Assembly: GCF_963678425.1 (NCBI RefSeq) | Contig: NZ_OY782855.1 | Span: 558,001 to 622,000, forward strand | DNA length: 64,000 nucleotides | Origin: an uncultured Bacteroides sp. | GTDB lineage: Bacteria > Bacteroidota > Bacteroidia > Bacteroidales > Bacteroidaceae | Reading direction: 5' to 3' | The notes under the pieces: generated by a model | Database searches by the model: none | Seen by the model: the letters and a program-made list of their open reading frames with translations, nothing else | What the model was told of the DNA's origin: nothing | Part shown: piece by piece, positions 51,156 to 61,064 of the stretch | Layout of the letters: the number at the start of each line of letters is the position of its first letter | How positions within the stretch are numbered: position 1 is the stretch's first letter | Program-made: the position numbers and the translations under genes

Positions 51156-52370
51156 TCACCTTTTATTATTTATCACAAAATCTATTACCTTACGATTAGC
51201 ATCATCTACCTTCTTCATGTCAAAATCAATATAAATACCCGTTGTTTTAGAGCCAATCTCATGGCCGAGAGAAGCGGATATGGTTTCCTTCGGAATATCT
51301 AAAAGACCAGCTACAGTCGCCCAGGTATGGCGAGCCCAATATGCAGTTAAATCAGGGAACAAAGGATGAATAATTTTTTTTCCATTAGCACCAATTTCTA
51401 CAGGACCTATTCTGCCCAAGTTATAATTCATGCGATGAACGAAATCTTTATAATTCTCATAGCGATCCATAATATTGAGAAGATAGTCATTTCCTCTGTA
51501 TCTTTCGATAATTTCCATAGCTTCCGGATTAATAAGGATGGAATAAAGCTTATTTGTTTTTGACCTCCTATACTCCACCCTTTCTCCTCTTATTGCGGTG
51601 AGCGAAAGCATATCAACCATATTAATGCCTATAAGATAGAAAGACAGCATAAATAAATCACGATATACACGCTGGTACTCTTCGCATGGGAAATCCATTA
51701 ATATTCTAAGATCACTAACAGACAGCGAACGCTTTATTGTTTCCTCCTTCTTTATCTTAAACCTTCTGAATGGATAAATTGCTTGAGAAACCATATCCTC
51801 GTTAATTGCATCATTAAATACAGCTCTTAGATTCCTCATGTGGATGCTCCTCGTATTTATTCCGCAAGATCCGGATAACCACAAATCAAAATCCTTTAAC
51901 CAGGAGAAAGTAACATCAGAGAACATGAGAGAAGGTCCACCATCCTCATATAATAAAATCTTATCTAGGGTTAATTGATATATCTCAATGGTTGACTTTT
52001 TAACCTTGCCGGAAATGAACCGTTTAAAATGATCGCAAACCAAATAATTCTCCTTACTAATAACTCCATCGCTTGAACCTTCAGAAATTATGCTACGCAA
52101 ACGAGACAACGTTAATGAGCGTAACTCACCACGATCACGAAGACGAATGATCAGATTATATACTGATACCTGCATTTCATTTAAATGCCGATTCATTGCC
52201 CGACGATTTGAATGAAAAATAACTTGTTTTCCATCCCAGCATTCTGAAGGAACAGAAATATCAGTGGGGACAATTAGACGTCTGCCATTAAAAGAGATAG
52301 ATAGCTTTACCGGGAAAGAACCGTCTTTCTTCTGAGAACGTGTGTCCATCCATAGTTTTACTGATATCAT
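51156..52370 (-). CDS. int: Tyrosine recombinase (phage integrase)
   Basis: 404 residues. The N-terminal SAM-like core-binding domain spans about 100-200. The catalytic domain shows KTNK (Lys on the beta hairpin), YWARHTWATVA (H-x-x-R type box), SLGHE and the Tyr nucleophile in GIYIDF. The first catalytic Arg position is not clear (IGINMVDML), as in many Bacteroidetes integrases. It lies inside attR and is transcribed inwards. Confidence 0.93.
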   Translation of the reverse strand: MISVKLWMDTRSQKKDGSFPVKLSISFNGRRLIVPTDISVPSECWDGKQVIFHSNRRAMNRHLNEMQVSVYNLIIRLRDRGELRSLTLSRLRSIISEGSSDGVISKENYLVCDHFKRFISGKVKKSTIEIYQLTLDKILLYEDGGPSLMFSDVTFSWLKDFDLWLSGSCGINTRSIHMRNLRAVFNDAINEDMVSQAIYPFRRFKIKKEETIKRSLSVSDLRILMDFPCEEYQRVYRDLFMLSFYLIGINMVDMLSLTAIRGERVEYRRSKTNKLYSILINPEAMEIIERYRGNDYLLNIMDRYENYKDFVHRMNYNLGRIGPVEIGANGKKIIHPLFPDLTAYWARHTWATVAGLLDIPKETISASLGHEIGSKTTGIYIDFDMKKVDDANRKVIDFVINNKR

Positions 52371-52374
52371 TGTA

Positions 52375-52429
52375 TTTGCACATTATTTGCACACAATGCC
52401 TTTGCAGATTATTGCACAGCATTTGCACA
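52375..52429. promoter_or_regulatory. Right integrase arm-type sites (TTTGCACA repeats)
   Basis: TTTGCACA at 52375-52382, 52386-52393 and 52422-52429, plus ATTGCACA at 52411-52418 and TTTGCAG at 52401-52407. They start five bases upstream of the integrase start codon, so bound integrase could also repress its own gene. Confidence 0.6.
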
Positions 52430-52506
52430 AGTATTTAATCAAAAATAATCAAATATGTTCAAAATTGAACATATACAAGAGTACTCCAGCGAGAAATATA
52501 AACAAT

Positions 52507-52547
52507 AAAAAAGCCTGAAACCGCCTTTAACAGACTGATTTCAAGCT
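52507..52547 (-). terminator. Phage-supplied terminator for the restored tRNA-Pro
   Basis: On the minus strand AGCTTGAAATC pairs with GGTTTCAGGCT (11 bp with G-U pairs), followed by TTTTTT. It lies 13 bp past the tRNA 3' end, replacing the host terminator displaced to 594-643. Confidence 0.75.
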
Positions 52548-52555
52548 CTTTATTT

Positions 52556-52609
52556 ATTGTCGGGGTAGCGGGATTCGAACCCACGACCCCCTGCTCCCAA
52601 AGCAGGTGC
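52556..52609. other. attR: 54-bp right attachment core
   Basis: Identical to 645-698. Here the core continues into the host 5' half of tRNA-Pro, so integration rebuilt a full tRNA gene. Confidence 0.93.
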
Positions 52610-52634
52610 GCTAACCGGACTGCGCTACACCCCG
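52560..52634 (-). tRNA. tRNA-Pro(UGG), complete, at the prophage junction
   Basis: 75 nt including the discriminator. Acceptor CGGGGTG/TACCCCG, D arm GCGC/GCGC, anticodon arm CCTGC-TTTGGGA-GCAGG giving UGG, T arm GTGGG-TTCGAAT-CCCGC. Its 3' half is phage-derived. CCA not encoded. Confidence 0.95.
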
Positions 52635-52669
52635 ATAACTTTTGTAAGTGTTTCTTTTCAAAAGCGATG

Positions 52670-52677
52670 CAAAGATA
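52670..52677 (-). promoter_or_regulatory. Promoter -7 box of the complete tRNA-Pro
   Basis: Reads TATCTTTG on the minus strand, as in the left tRNA-Pro copy (72-79). Confidence 0.65.
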
Positions 52678-52789
52678 GAGAGTTTATCCGAATAATGCAA
52701 GCTTTAATATCATCTTTTTTATATTAATTTTATTGACTTAAGTTATATCACTGATTAGCAGTGCATAGAACATATGTAAAATATAAAAT

Positions 52790-52829
52790 AAGAGAGTCTT
52801 TTTCATTAAATATGAAAAAGACTCTCTTT
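52790..52829. terminator. Bidirectional terminator after the spt-like gene
   Basis: Arms AAGAGAGTCTTTTTCAT and ATGAAAAAGACTCTCTT pair perfectly around a short AAA-rich loop, with A and T tracts outside. Ends the leftward gene 52855-54042. Confidence 0.9.
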
Positions 52830-52854
52830 ATATCGGGAATTTAAATTCCTATTA

Positions 52855-54042
52855 CTATTTGATTATATCTAATGCTTTAAAGCATTTTACTAATTTTTCA
52901 ACTGCAATATCAATTTGTTCTTTTGAATGTGTTGCCATTAAAGAGAAACGAATTAATGTGTCTTCTGGTGAACATGCAGGCGGAATTACAGGATTAACAA
53001 ATACTCCTTCCTCGAATAACATTTTAGTTACCAAGAATGTTTTTTCCATATCACGAACATATAAAGGTATAATTGGAGTTGAAGTGTGCCCAATTTCGAA
53101 ACCTAGTTCGCGGAAGCGTTTAAGAGAATAATTTGTGATATCCCATAAATGAGCAATACGTTCCGGTTCACTCTTCATAATGTGAAGAGCAGCCTGTGCG
53201 GCGGCAGTAGCAGCTGGAGTGTTACTAGCACTGAATATGTAAGGACGAGAATTATGTCTCAAGTAGTTGATGATTGATGCATCACCGGCAATAAAGCCAC
53301 CAATTGCAGCAAGAGATTTACTGAATGTACCCATAATTAAGTCTACATCCTTTGTAAGACCAAAGTGATTACAAACTCCGCGACCATGATCACCCATTAC
53401 TCCAAGTCCATGTGCTTCATCTACCATGATATTTGCATTGTACTGTTTAGCTAAACGTACAATCTCAGGCAGATTGGCAACATCGCCTTCCATACTGAAT
53501 ACTCCGTCGACAACGATCAGTTTGATTTTGTCGGGTTTACATTTCTGAAGCTCTTTTTCTAAAGAAGCCATGTCGTTGTGCTTGTACTTCAAAGCCTGAG
53601 AGAAGGACAAACGTCTTCCTTCAACAATTGATGCATGATCAAGTTCGTCACAAATAACGTAGTCTTCACGGCTTGTAACACATGAAACGACTCCTAAATT
53701 CACCTGAAAGCCGGTTGAGTAGATAATTGCATCTTCTTTTCCAACGAAATCAGCCAGCTCTTTCTCTAATTCTAAATGGAGATCAAGAGTACCGTTTAGG
53801 AAACGTGAACCAGCACACCCGGTGCCATATTTTTTTGTTGCTTCAATTGCAGCTTCAATTACTTTTGGATGATTAGTAAGTCCCAGGTAAGAGTTAGACC
53901 CAAACATTAGCACTTTTTTGCCACTCATCACCACTTCGGTGTTCTGTTCACTTTCAATACAACGAAAATATGGATATACCCCTTTTGCTTTGATTTGCTG
54001 TGGTAAATCATATTTCTCTAATTTATCTTGTAATAATCCCAT
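52855..54042 (-). CDS. spt: Serine palmitoyltransferase-like PLP enzyme (alpha-oxoamine synthase)
   Basis: 395 residues. GTFSKSLAAIGGF holds the PLP lysine, VDEAHGLGVMG the PLP-pairing Asp/His, and GCAGSRFLNGTLDLH the substrate region. Alpha-oxoamine synthases include KBL, BioF and serine palmitoyltransferase. The sequence closely follows the Bacteroides SPT that makes sphingolipids from serine and acyl-CoA. BioF or KBL cannot be excluded from sequence alone. Confidence 0.85.
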   Translation of the reverse strand: MGLLQDKLEKYDLPQQIKAKGVYPYFRCIESEQNTEVVMSGKKVLMFGSNSYLGLTNHPKVIEAAIEATKKYGTGCAGSRFLNGTLDLHLELEKELADFVGKEDAIIYSTGFQVNLGVVSCVTSREDYVICDELDHASIVEGRRLSFSQALKYKHNDMASLEKELQKCKPDKIKLIVVDGVFSMEGDVANLPEIVRLAKQYNANIMVDEAHGLGVMGDHGRGVCNHFGLTKDVDLIMGTFSKSLAAIGGFIAGDASIINYLRHNSRPYIFSASNTPAATAAAQAALHIMKSEPERIAHLWDITNYSLKRFRELGFEIGHTSTPIIPLYVRDMEKTFLVTKMLFEEGVFVNPVIPPACSPEDTLIRFSLMATHSKEQIDIAVEKLVKCFKALDIIK

Positions 54043-54138
54043 AATAAATGTTTTGTAGGTCTCTCCTACTTTAATATTATATTGTCCGTAATTTAATTAT
54101 TTCGTGTTTTTATACTTTTCTTTAAAAAAAGACGGTCG

Positions 54139-54146
54139 CAAAGATA
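54139..54146 (-). promoter_or_regulatory. Promoter -7 box of the spt-like gene
   Basis: TATCTTTG on the minus strand, about 100 bp upstream of the start codon at 54042. Confidence 0.6.
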
Positions 54147-54240
54147 GCAAATTAAGTGATTAGGTGTTCTGTTTTTCTTAAAAAAGTAAGTGTCATTATA
54201 AAAGAATTAATGAATCGTTCTTAGATTAAGATTTATATAT

Positions 54241-54248
54241 TACTTTTG
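54241..54248 (+). promoter_or_regulatory. Promoter -7 box of the lipid kinase gene
   Basis: TACTTTTG fits TAnnTTTG, 26 bp before the start at 54275. Confidence 0.6.
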
Positions 54249-54274
54249 TCGTTTGGATATTTTATCTTATAAGC

Positions 54275-55312
54275 ATGAATGAAAAGAAAAAGATACTATT
54301 TGTAGTTAATCCAATCTCTGGGACACAGAATAAAAAATTCATTTTGAATCAAATACAAAGTAGAATTGATCAGAATAAATATGAAATAGAAGTTAAATAT
54401 ACAGAAAGGGCAGGCCATGCAAAAGAAATTGCTTCGCAGGCTGCTTCGATGGGCGTATATTGTGTTACTGCTATTGGTGGTGATGGTACAATTAATGAAA
54501 TAGCTCGTTCTTTAGTTCATACAGATACTGTTTTGGGAATAATTCCGTGCGGATCAGGAAATGGATTGGCTCGCCATTTACAAATACCCATGGATACACG
54601 TAGGGCTATTGATATTATTAATCGAGGGGAAATTTCTATTATAGATTACGGTAAAATTAATGATAAACCGTTCTTCTGTACTTGTGGAGTAGGATTTGAT
54701 GCTTTTGTTAGTCTGAAATTTGCAGCTGCCGGGAGAAGAGGAATTCTTACTTATCTGGAAAAGACTTTGCATGAATGTCTAAATTATAAACCGGAAACTT
54801 ATGAAGTAGAAAGTGATGATGCTAAAACAAAATATAAAGCTTTTTTAATAGCTTGTGGAAATGCCTCTCAATACGGAAACAATGCCTATATAGCTCCTCA
54901 GGCTTCGCTTCAGGATGGACTCATGAATGTAACTATATTAGAGCCATTCACAGTATTGGATATCCCATCACTCGCTTTTCAACTATTTAATAAAACATTA
55001 AATCAAAATAGTCGGATTAAAACCTTTAAAAGTAAAAAAATACATATCCATAGGACTAATCCTGGTGTTGTTCATTATGACGGTGATCCTGTTATGATGA
55101 ATGAGGATATTGATATCGAAATAATTGCCAAAGGTTTAAAGGTTATAGTTCCAAAGAAAGGGACTAAAGAGCTAAATGTGTTACAGAAAGCCTATGATTA
55201 TTTTGGAGGATTAAAACCAAGAGGAGAAAATTTAGTAGAAGATCTTGCACAAAAAAACAGGCAAATTATTGATAGAAATATTGATTTTTTTAGAAGGCTC
55301 ACTAAAAAGTAA
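54275..55312 (+). CDS. Diacylglycerol/lipid kinase family protein
   Basis: 345 residues. VVNPISGTQNKK at residues 10-21 and GGDGTINEIA at 68-77 are the nucleotide-binding motifs of the DAGK catalytic family; IPCGSGNGLARHL follows. The family phosphorylates diacylglycerol or sphingoid bases. The divergent spt-like gene makes a lipid link, possibly sphingoid phosphorylation, attractive but unproven. The last 30 residues form a basic helix. Confidence 0.87.
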   Translation: MNEKKKILFVVNPISGTQNKKFILNQIQSRIDQNKYEIEVKYTERAGHAKEIASQAASMGVYCVTAIGGDGTINEIARSLVHTDTVLGIIPCGSGNGLARHLQIPMDTRRAIDIINRGEISIIDYGKINDKPFFCTCGVGFDAFVSLKFAAAGRRGILTYLEKTLHECLNYKPETYEVESDDAKTKYKAFLIACGNASQYGNNAYIAPQASLQDGLMNVTILEPFTVLDIPSLAFQLFNKTLNQNSRIKTFKSKKIHIHRTNPGVVHYDGDPVMMNEDIDIEIIAKGLKVIVPKKGTKELNVLQKAYDYFGGLKPRGENLVEDLAQKNRQIIDRNIDFFRRLTKK

Positions 55313-55345
55313 CAGCTTGACTTTATTTTATCAGCCTTAAATTAA

Positions 55346-56053
55346 TTACATATTTAAGTAATATTCTTTTGTTAAGGATATATATTCTTGACTATACTGG
55401 TGTCTGGATAATTCCACTATCAATTCATTAGTCTCAAGTGAACTTGTTTTACTAAATGAAAAAGCTGCTAATGTTCTCTTGGGAATACTATCTGGTTTCG
55501 GAAGTATTTGAGTCTGCCTTATTGGATAAAGATTAAATAAAGCTGCTATTTCTTTTATTTTATCAAAATTATCTGCTGGGACAATTAAAGAAAATGCTCC
55601 CTTGGGCATTAATAACTTTGAAGCACCTTCAATAAGCTCATAATAAGACAGCTCGTTTGTATGCCTGGCTGTACTTCGTTTAGTGTCTGGTGGTAATAGG
55701 GAATCCGAAAAATATGGAGGATTAGACACTATCAGATCAAATCTTTTGTTACAGCTAAATGTTTTAAAATCTGTATTATATACAAGAACCCGATCTTTCC
55801 AAGGAGAGTGTTCTATATTATCTTTTGCCTGATTAGCGGCATTTTTGTCAATTTCTATAGCTAATATATTTGCCATACAGCGTTGAGCAATCATTAAGGA
55901 TACTAATCCGGTACCTGTACCAATATCCAGCACGGATTCTGCATTGGTAATTTTAGTCCATGCTCCAAGAAGGACTCCGTCAGTTCCTACTTTCATAGCA
56001 CATTTATCGTGCCATACAGTAAATTGTTTAAATTGAAAATATGGGTTCGGCAT
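55346..56053 (-). CDS. trmN6: tRNA1(Val) (adenine(37)-N6)-methyltransferase
   Basis: 235 residues from MPNPYFQFKQFTVWHDKCAMKVGTDGVLLGAW, the conserved start of this family, so the ATG at 56053 is preferred over one 24 bases upstream. SAM-binding VLDIGTGTGLVSLM and catalytic SNPPYF are present. It methylates A37 of tRNA-Val. Confidence 0.9.
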   Translation of the reverse strand: MPNPYFQFKQFTVWHDKCAMKVGTDGVLLGAWTKITNAESVLDIGTGTGLVSLMIAQRCMANILAIEIDKNAANQAKDNIEHSPWKDRVLVYNTDFKTFSCNKRFDLIVSNPPYFSDSLLPPDTKRSTARHTNELSYYELIEGASKLLMPKGAFSLIVPADNFDKIKEIAALFNLYPIRQTQILPKPDSIPKRTLAAFSFSKTSSLETNELIVELSRHQYSQEYISLTKEYYLNM

Positions 56054-56179
56054 TGCAAATAAATAAAATCTCGCCAAAAATAGATATTAAAAATAGTTTT
56101 TTGGCATATATGGGACATAATTTAGCATTTATAATGTTCTTTTCTTTCATCGGAGTTTTATTTTTAATAAAGAATAGAT

Positions 56180-56187
56180 TACCTTTG
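56180..56187 (+). promoter_or_regulatory. Promoter -7 box of lon
   Basis: TACCTTTG, 47 bp before the lon start codon at 56235. Confidence 0.6.
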
Positions 56188-56234
56188 CACTCGGTTTTGA
56201 CTATCGAAAGACTTAATCTCGAATAACAAGTAAA

Positions 56235-58697
56235 ATGATAAGAAAAAGATACTTAAGAGAAATGGAAGACTCAAATGATAATGGTTTCTCATTTATTGCT
56301 GATTTTGAAGGTAATGAGGAACAAATATTTGATATTAAGGTGGATGACAGCCTTCCTGTCTTGCCTCTGCGAAATATGGTTTTATTCCCAGGTGTTGTAT
56401 TGCCGATATCAGTGGGAAGAAAATCCTCTCTGAAACTTGTAAATGAGGCGTATAAAAACAACTCTTATATAGCGGTTTTATGTCAGAAAGTGGCTGAAAC
56501 GGAAAGTCCGGAATTTGAAGATCTTCATACAACAGGAACAATAGCCAAGATTGTTCGTGTGCTTGAAATGCCCGATCAGTCTACTACTGTAATTCTTCAA
56601 GGAATGAGACGCTTCGAGTTGGAGAATATAACAGAAACGCACCCTTATTTATCAGGGAAAGTAAAATTACTCGAAGATTTGGTTCCGGGTAAGGACAATA
56701 AAGAATTTGATGCATTGGTAGATGCCTGCAAGGACTTAACAATCCGATACATAAAAGCTTCTGATACATTGCATCAGGATTCGGCCTTTGCAATAAAAAA
56801 TATCAGCAATAAAATGTTTCTGATTAATTTTATATGCACTAATTTGCCGCTTAAGAAAGATGAGAAGATGGAATTACTGCAATTCACATCTTTGCAGGAA
56901 AGAGCATACCATCTTTTGGAAATATTAAACAGAGAAGTACAATTGGCTGATATTAAAGCCTCTATTCAGATGCGTGCACGGGAGGATATTGATCAGCAAC
57001 AAAGAGAATACTTTCTGCAACAACAGATCAAAACAATTCAGGATGAGCTGGGTGGCGGTCAAGATCAAGAAGTGGAAGAATTGCGTCAGGAAGCTACAAA
57101 AATGCAATGGAGTAAAGAAATCAATGATATCTTTACTAAAGAATTGGCCAAATTGGAACGTACCCATCCTCAATCTCCTGATTACAGCGTTCAATTGAAT
57201 TATCTGCAAACAATGCTGAGTTTACCCTGGAACGTATATACAACAGATAATTTCAATTTAAAGAATGCGGAGAAAACTCTAAATAAAGATCATTATGGGC
57301 TTGAGAAAGTAAAAGAAAGAATTCTTGAGCATTTAGCTGTATTGAAGTTAAAAGGAGATTTGAAGTCTCCTATTATCTGTCTTTACGGCCCTCCGGGAGT
57401 AGGAAAAACATCTTTAGGTAAATCTATAGCTGCGGCTTTGAAACGGAAGTATATTCGGATGTCGTTGGGAGGAATTCATGATGAAGCTGAAATTAGAGGT
57501 CACAGAAAGACTTATATTGGTGCTATGCCTGGTCGTGTAATTAAAGGGATGATAAAAGCTGGATCATCAAATCCGGTCTTTATCCTTGATGAAATTGATA
57601 AAGTAGGCGCTGACCGTCAGGGGGATCCCTCTTCAGCTCTGCTTGAAGTACTTGACCCGGAACAAAACAGTGCTTTTCATGATAACTATTTAGATGTGGA
57701 TTATGATTTATCGAAAGTAATGTTCATTGCTACAGCAAACAATCTGAATGCAATACCTCAACCATTGTTAGATCGTATGGAATTAATAGAGGTAAGCGGA
57801 TATATTACTGAAGAAAAGATAGAAATAGCTCGTAGACATCTTGTCCCAAAAGAAATGGAGGCTACCGGTATTTCTAAAAACGATATTAAAATTCCTAAAG
57901 ATACACTGGAAGTTATTATTGAATCTTATACCCGTGAAAGTGGCGTTCGTGAACTGGAAAAGAAGATTGGAAAAATTCTGAGAAAATCGGCTCGTCAATA
58001 TGCTACAGATGGTTTCTTTCTAAAAAAAGATATAAAACCGGATGATTTATATGATTTTCTGGGCGCTCCAGAATATACTAAGGATAAATATCAGGGAAAT
58101 GAGTATGCTGGAGTAGTTACAGGGCTTGCCTGGACTGCTGTTGGTGGAGAAATTTTGTTTGTGGAGACTAGTTTGAGTAAAGGGAAAGGCGCTAAACTAA
58201 CTTTAACAGGAAATCTGGGAGATGTTATGAAAGAGTCAGCTATGCTGGCTTTGGAATATATTAAAGCGCATGTTTCTGTTTTGAATATTGATGAAGAAAT
58301 ATTCGACAACTGGAATATTCACGTTCATGTTCCTGAAGGGGCTATACCCAAAGACGGCCCTTCTGCAGGTGTAACAATGGCAACATCTCTTGCTTCAGCT
58401 CTTACCCAAAGGAAAGTAAAAAAGAATCTGGCAATGACAGGTGAGATTACTCTCCGTGGAAAAGTACTACCTGTTGGTGGCATCAAAGAAAAGATCTTAG
58501 CAGCCAAGCGTGCTGGTATCAAAGAGATTATTTTAAGTGCAGAGAATGAAAAGAACATAGACGAAATTCAGGACATCTATCTTAAAGGGGTTACTTTCCA
58601 CTATGTTAATGATATTAAAGAAGTATTTGCGTTAGCACTCACAGACGAAAAAGTTGCTGATGCGATTGATTTCTCTATGAAACCAAAGAATAAATGA
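56235..58697 (+). CDS. lon: ATP-dependent protease La
   Basis: 820 residues, full length. N-terminal substrate domain with LPVLPLRNMVLFPGVVLPI, Walker A GPPGVGKT at residues 385-392, Walker B FILDEIDK, and the catalytic Ser710 in PKDGPSAG with the partner Lys further on in the GGIKEKILAAKRAGI segment. Degrades misfolded and regulatory proteins in the cytoplasm. Overlaps tgt by four bases. Confidence 0.97.
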   Translation: MIRKRYLREMEDSNDNGFSFIADFEGNEEQIFDIKVDDSLPVLPLRNMVLFPGVVLPISVGRKSSLKLVNEAYKNNSYIAVLCQKVAETESPEFEDLHTTGTIAKIVRVLEMPDQSTTVILQGMRRFELENITETHPYLSGKVKLLEDLVPGKDNKEFDALVDACKDLTIRYIKASDTLHQDSAFAIKNISNKMFLINFICTNLPLKKDEKMELLQFTSLQERAYHLLEILNREVQLADIKASIQMRAREDIDQQQREYFLQQQIKTIQDELGGGQDQEVEELRQEATKMQWSKEINDIFTKELAKLERTHPQSPDYSVQLNYLQTMLSLPWNVYTTDNFNLKNAEKTLNKDHYGLEKVKERILEHLAVLKLKGDLKSPIICLYGPPGVGKTSLGKSIAAALKRKYIRMSLGGIHDEAEIRGHRKTYIGAMPGRVIKGMIKAGSSNPVFILDEIDKVGADRQGDPSSALLEVLDPEQNSAFHDNYLDVDYDLSKVMFIATANNLNAIPQPLLDRMELIEVSGYITEEKIEIARRHLVPKEMEATGISKNDIKIPKDTLEVIIESYTRESGVRELEKKIGKILRKSARQYATDGFFLKKDIKPDDLYDFLGAPEYTKDKYQGNEYAGVVTGLAWTAVGGEILFVETSLSKGKGAKLTLTGNLGDVMKESAMLALEYIKAHVSVLNIDEEIFDNWNIHVHVPEGAIPKDGPSAGVTMATSLASALTQRKVKKNLAMTGEITLRGKVLPVGGIKEKILAAKRAGIKEIILSAENEKNIDEIQDIYLKGVTFHYVNDIKEVFALALTDEKVADAIDFSMKPKNK

Positions 58698-59824
58698 CAT
58701 TTGATCTACAATATACGGACTCTAAATCAAACGCTCGTGCCGGACTAATTACTACCGATCACGGACAAATAGAGACTCCTATTTTTATGCCTGTCGGAAC
58801 AGTTGGATCTGTGAAGGCGGTACATCAGACAGAATTAATACAAGATATTAATGCGCAGATAATTCTTGGGAATACCTATCATCTATACTTACGTCCAGGG
58901 CTGGATGTTTTAGAAAAAGCCGGTGGTTTACATAAGTTCAATAGCTTTGATCGCCCGATGCTTACTGATAGTGGCGGGTTCCAGGTTTTTTCTTTATCCG
59001 GCATTCGTAAATTGCGGGAAGAGGGAGCAGAATTCCGTTCTCACATTGATGGTAGCAAACATATTTTTACCCCGGAAAAAGTTATGGATATTGAGCGCAT
59101 AATAGGCGCTGATATTATGATGGCATTTGATGAATGTCCTCCAGGAGATTCTGATTATGCTTATGCCAAGAAATCTCTTGGACTAACGCACCGTTGGCTA
59201 GATCGTTGTTTGAAACGATTCAATGAAACGGAGCCTAAGTATGGTTATCAGCAATCATTATTCCCTATTGTTCAGGGGTGTGTTTATCCTGATTTGCGTA
59301 AACAATCTGCAGAGTTTATTGCTTCAAAAGGATGCGATGGAAATGCGATTGGAGGACTTGCTGTTGGTGAACCTGTTGACAAAATGTATGAAATGATAGA
59401 ACTGGTAAATGAAATTCTACCAAAAGATAAGCCTCGCTACCTTATGGGCGTAGGAACTCCGGTGAATATACTGGAAGGCATTGAGCGTGGAGTTGATATG
59501 TTTGATTGTGTTATGCCTACTCGTAACGGCCGAAATGGAATGCTATTTACCAAAGATGGAATCATGAATATGCGCAATAAGAAATGGGAAACAGACTTCT
59601 CTCCTATTGAAGTTGATGGCGCTTCTTATGTAGATACGTTATATTCAAGAGCCTATTTGCGTCATTTGTTCCATGCAAAAGAGTTACTGGCAATGCAAAT
59701 TGCGTCAATCCATAATTTAGCATTTTACTTGTGGCTGGTAGGTGAAGCCCGTAAACACATTATAGCTGGAGATTTTTCAACCTGGAAGCCAATGATGGTT
59801 AATCGGATATCGACAAGACTATAA
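58694..59824 (+). CDS. tgt: Queuine tRNA-ribosyltransferase
   Basis: 376 residues. DSGGFQVFSL, FDECPPGDSDYAYAKKS (active-site Asp) and GGLAVGEP identify Tgt, which exchanges guanine 34 for preQ1 in tRNAs with GUN anticodons. The C-terminal zinc motif CxCxxC of most bacterial enzymes is absent here (SYVDTLYSRAYLRHLFHA occupies that place); I believe this is common in Bacteroidales. Confidence 0.95.
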   Translation: MTFDLQYTDSKSNARAGLITTDHGQIETPIFMPVGTVGSVKAVHQTELIQDINAQIILGNTYHLYLRPGLDVLEKAGGLHKFNSFDRPMLTDSGGFQVFSLSGIRKLREEGAEFRSHIDGSKHIFTPEKVMDIERIIGADIMMAFDECPPGDSDYAYAKKSLGLTHRWLDRCLKRFNETEPKYGYQQSLFPIVQGCVYPDLRKQSAEFIASKGCDGNAIGGLAVGEPVDKMYEMIELVNEILPKDKPRYLMGVGTPVNILEGIERGVDMFDCVMPTRNGRNGMLFTKDGIMNMRNKKWETDFSPIEVDGASYVDTLYSRAYLRHLFHAKELLAMQIASIHNLAFYLWLVGEARKHIIAGDFSTWKPMMVNRISTRL

Positions 59825-59836
59825 TAAATAATTAAG

Positions 59837-60931
59837 ATGAATAAAAAGATTCTTAAACGGTTAGACTGGTATATTATCAAGAAGTTTTTGGGAACTTATG
59901 TCTTTTCCATAGCCTTGATTATTTCCATAGCCGTGGTGTTCGACATCAATGAGAAGATGGATAAATTCATGGAAAATGAAGCGCCTATAAAAGCTATCAT
60001 TTTTGATTATTACATGAATTTTATTCCTTATTTTGCTAACTTATTCAGCCCACTCTTTGTCTTTATCGCTGTAATCTTCTTTACGTCAAAATTAGCTGAG
60101 AACTCAGAGATTATAGCTATGTTTGCCAGTGGTGTAAGCTTTAAAAGAATGTTGCGTCCCTACATGATCTCTGCAGCAATTATTTCAGTTTGCACTTATG
60201 CATTAGGTTCATATATAATTCCTAAAGGAAATATTACGAAATTGAATTTTGAAGATCGATATATTAAGAAGAAAAAGCAGGATTTTGTTCGTAATGTTCA
60301 GTTAGAAGTGGATACTGGCGTTATTGCATATATAGAGAGGTATCAGGATTATAATAAAACAGGATATCATTTTTCATTGGATAAATTCAAAGATAAGAAA
60401 TTAGTGTCTCATCTCACTGCACAATCTATTACCTATGACTCTACTTCAGTTTATAAATGGACAGTTCATGATTACATGGTCAGAGAGCTAAAAGGATTGA
60501 GAGAGAAGCTTTATCGGGGATCCCAGAAGGATACTACAATTATAATGGAGCCATCTGACTTCCTGATTATGAAAAATCAGCAAGAAACAATGACAAGTCC
60601 TAAATTGAGGGAATATATTAACAAACAAAAGCAGCGTGGTTTTGCTAATATAAAAGTATTTGAAATTGAATATGAGCGCCGTATTGCAATGTCTTTTGCT
60701 TCTTTTATTCTAACCACTATAGGTGTCGCTCTTTCTTCACGAAAGACTAAAGGCGGTATGGGATTGCATTTAGGATTAGGACTGGCGCTTAGTTTTTCAT
60801 ACATTATGTTTCAGACAGTATCTTCAACATTTGCTGTAAACGGTAATATGCCACCAGTAATAGCTGTTTGGATTCCCAATCTTGCATTTGCAGTCATTGC
60901 AATTGTTCTTTATCGAAATGCGCCTAAATAA
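59837..60931 (+). CDS. LptF/LptG family permease
   Basis: 364 residues. Transmembrane helices near residues 15-35, 60-82, 100-122 at the N-terminus and three more from about 280 onward flank a periplasmic beta domain (about 130-270): the LptF/LptG layout. Moves lipopolysaccharide from the inner membrane to the Lpt bridge. LptF versus LptG cannot be settled from sequence alone. Confidence 0.87.
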   Translation: MNKKILKRLDWYIIKKFLGTYVFSIALIISIAVVFDINEKMDKFMENEAPIKAIIFDYYMNFIPYFANLFSPLFVFIAVIFFTSKLAENSEIIAMFASGVSFKRMLRPYMISAAIISVCTYALGSYIIPKGNITKLNFEDRYIKKKKQDFVRNVQLEVDTGVIAYIERYQDYNKTGYHFSLDKFKDKKLVSHLTAQSITYDSTSVYKWTVHDYMVRELKGLREKLYRGSQKDTTIIMEPSDFLIMKNQQETMTSPKLREYINKQKQRGFANIKVFEIEYERRIAMSFASFILTTIGVALSSRKTKGGMGLHLGLGLALSFSYIMFQTVSSTFAVNGNMPPVIAVWIPNLAFAVIAIVLYRNAPK

Positions 60932-60978
60932 AGCTTTTGAGCAAGTATTAATAGCCTATTATTTTCATAATAAACTGA

Positions 60979-61030
60979 GAAGTTCCGTAGTCCTTGTTTT
61001 TAGACAAGAACTACGGAACTTCATTTTTTG
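60979..61030 (+). terminator. Terminator after the lon-tgt-lpt operon
   Basis: 13-bp arms GAAGTTCCGTAGT/ACTACGGAACTTC with an inner CTTGT/ACAAG pairing and a T tract. Confidence 0.92.
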
Positions 61031-61064
61031 TTGTATTCAATTCCTCTAAAAAATCAAAACTCAC

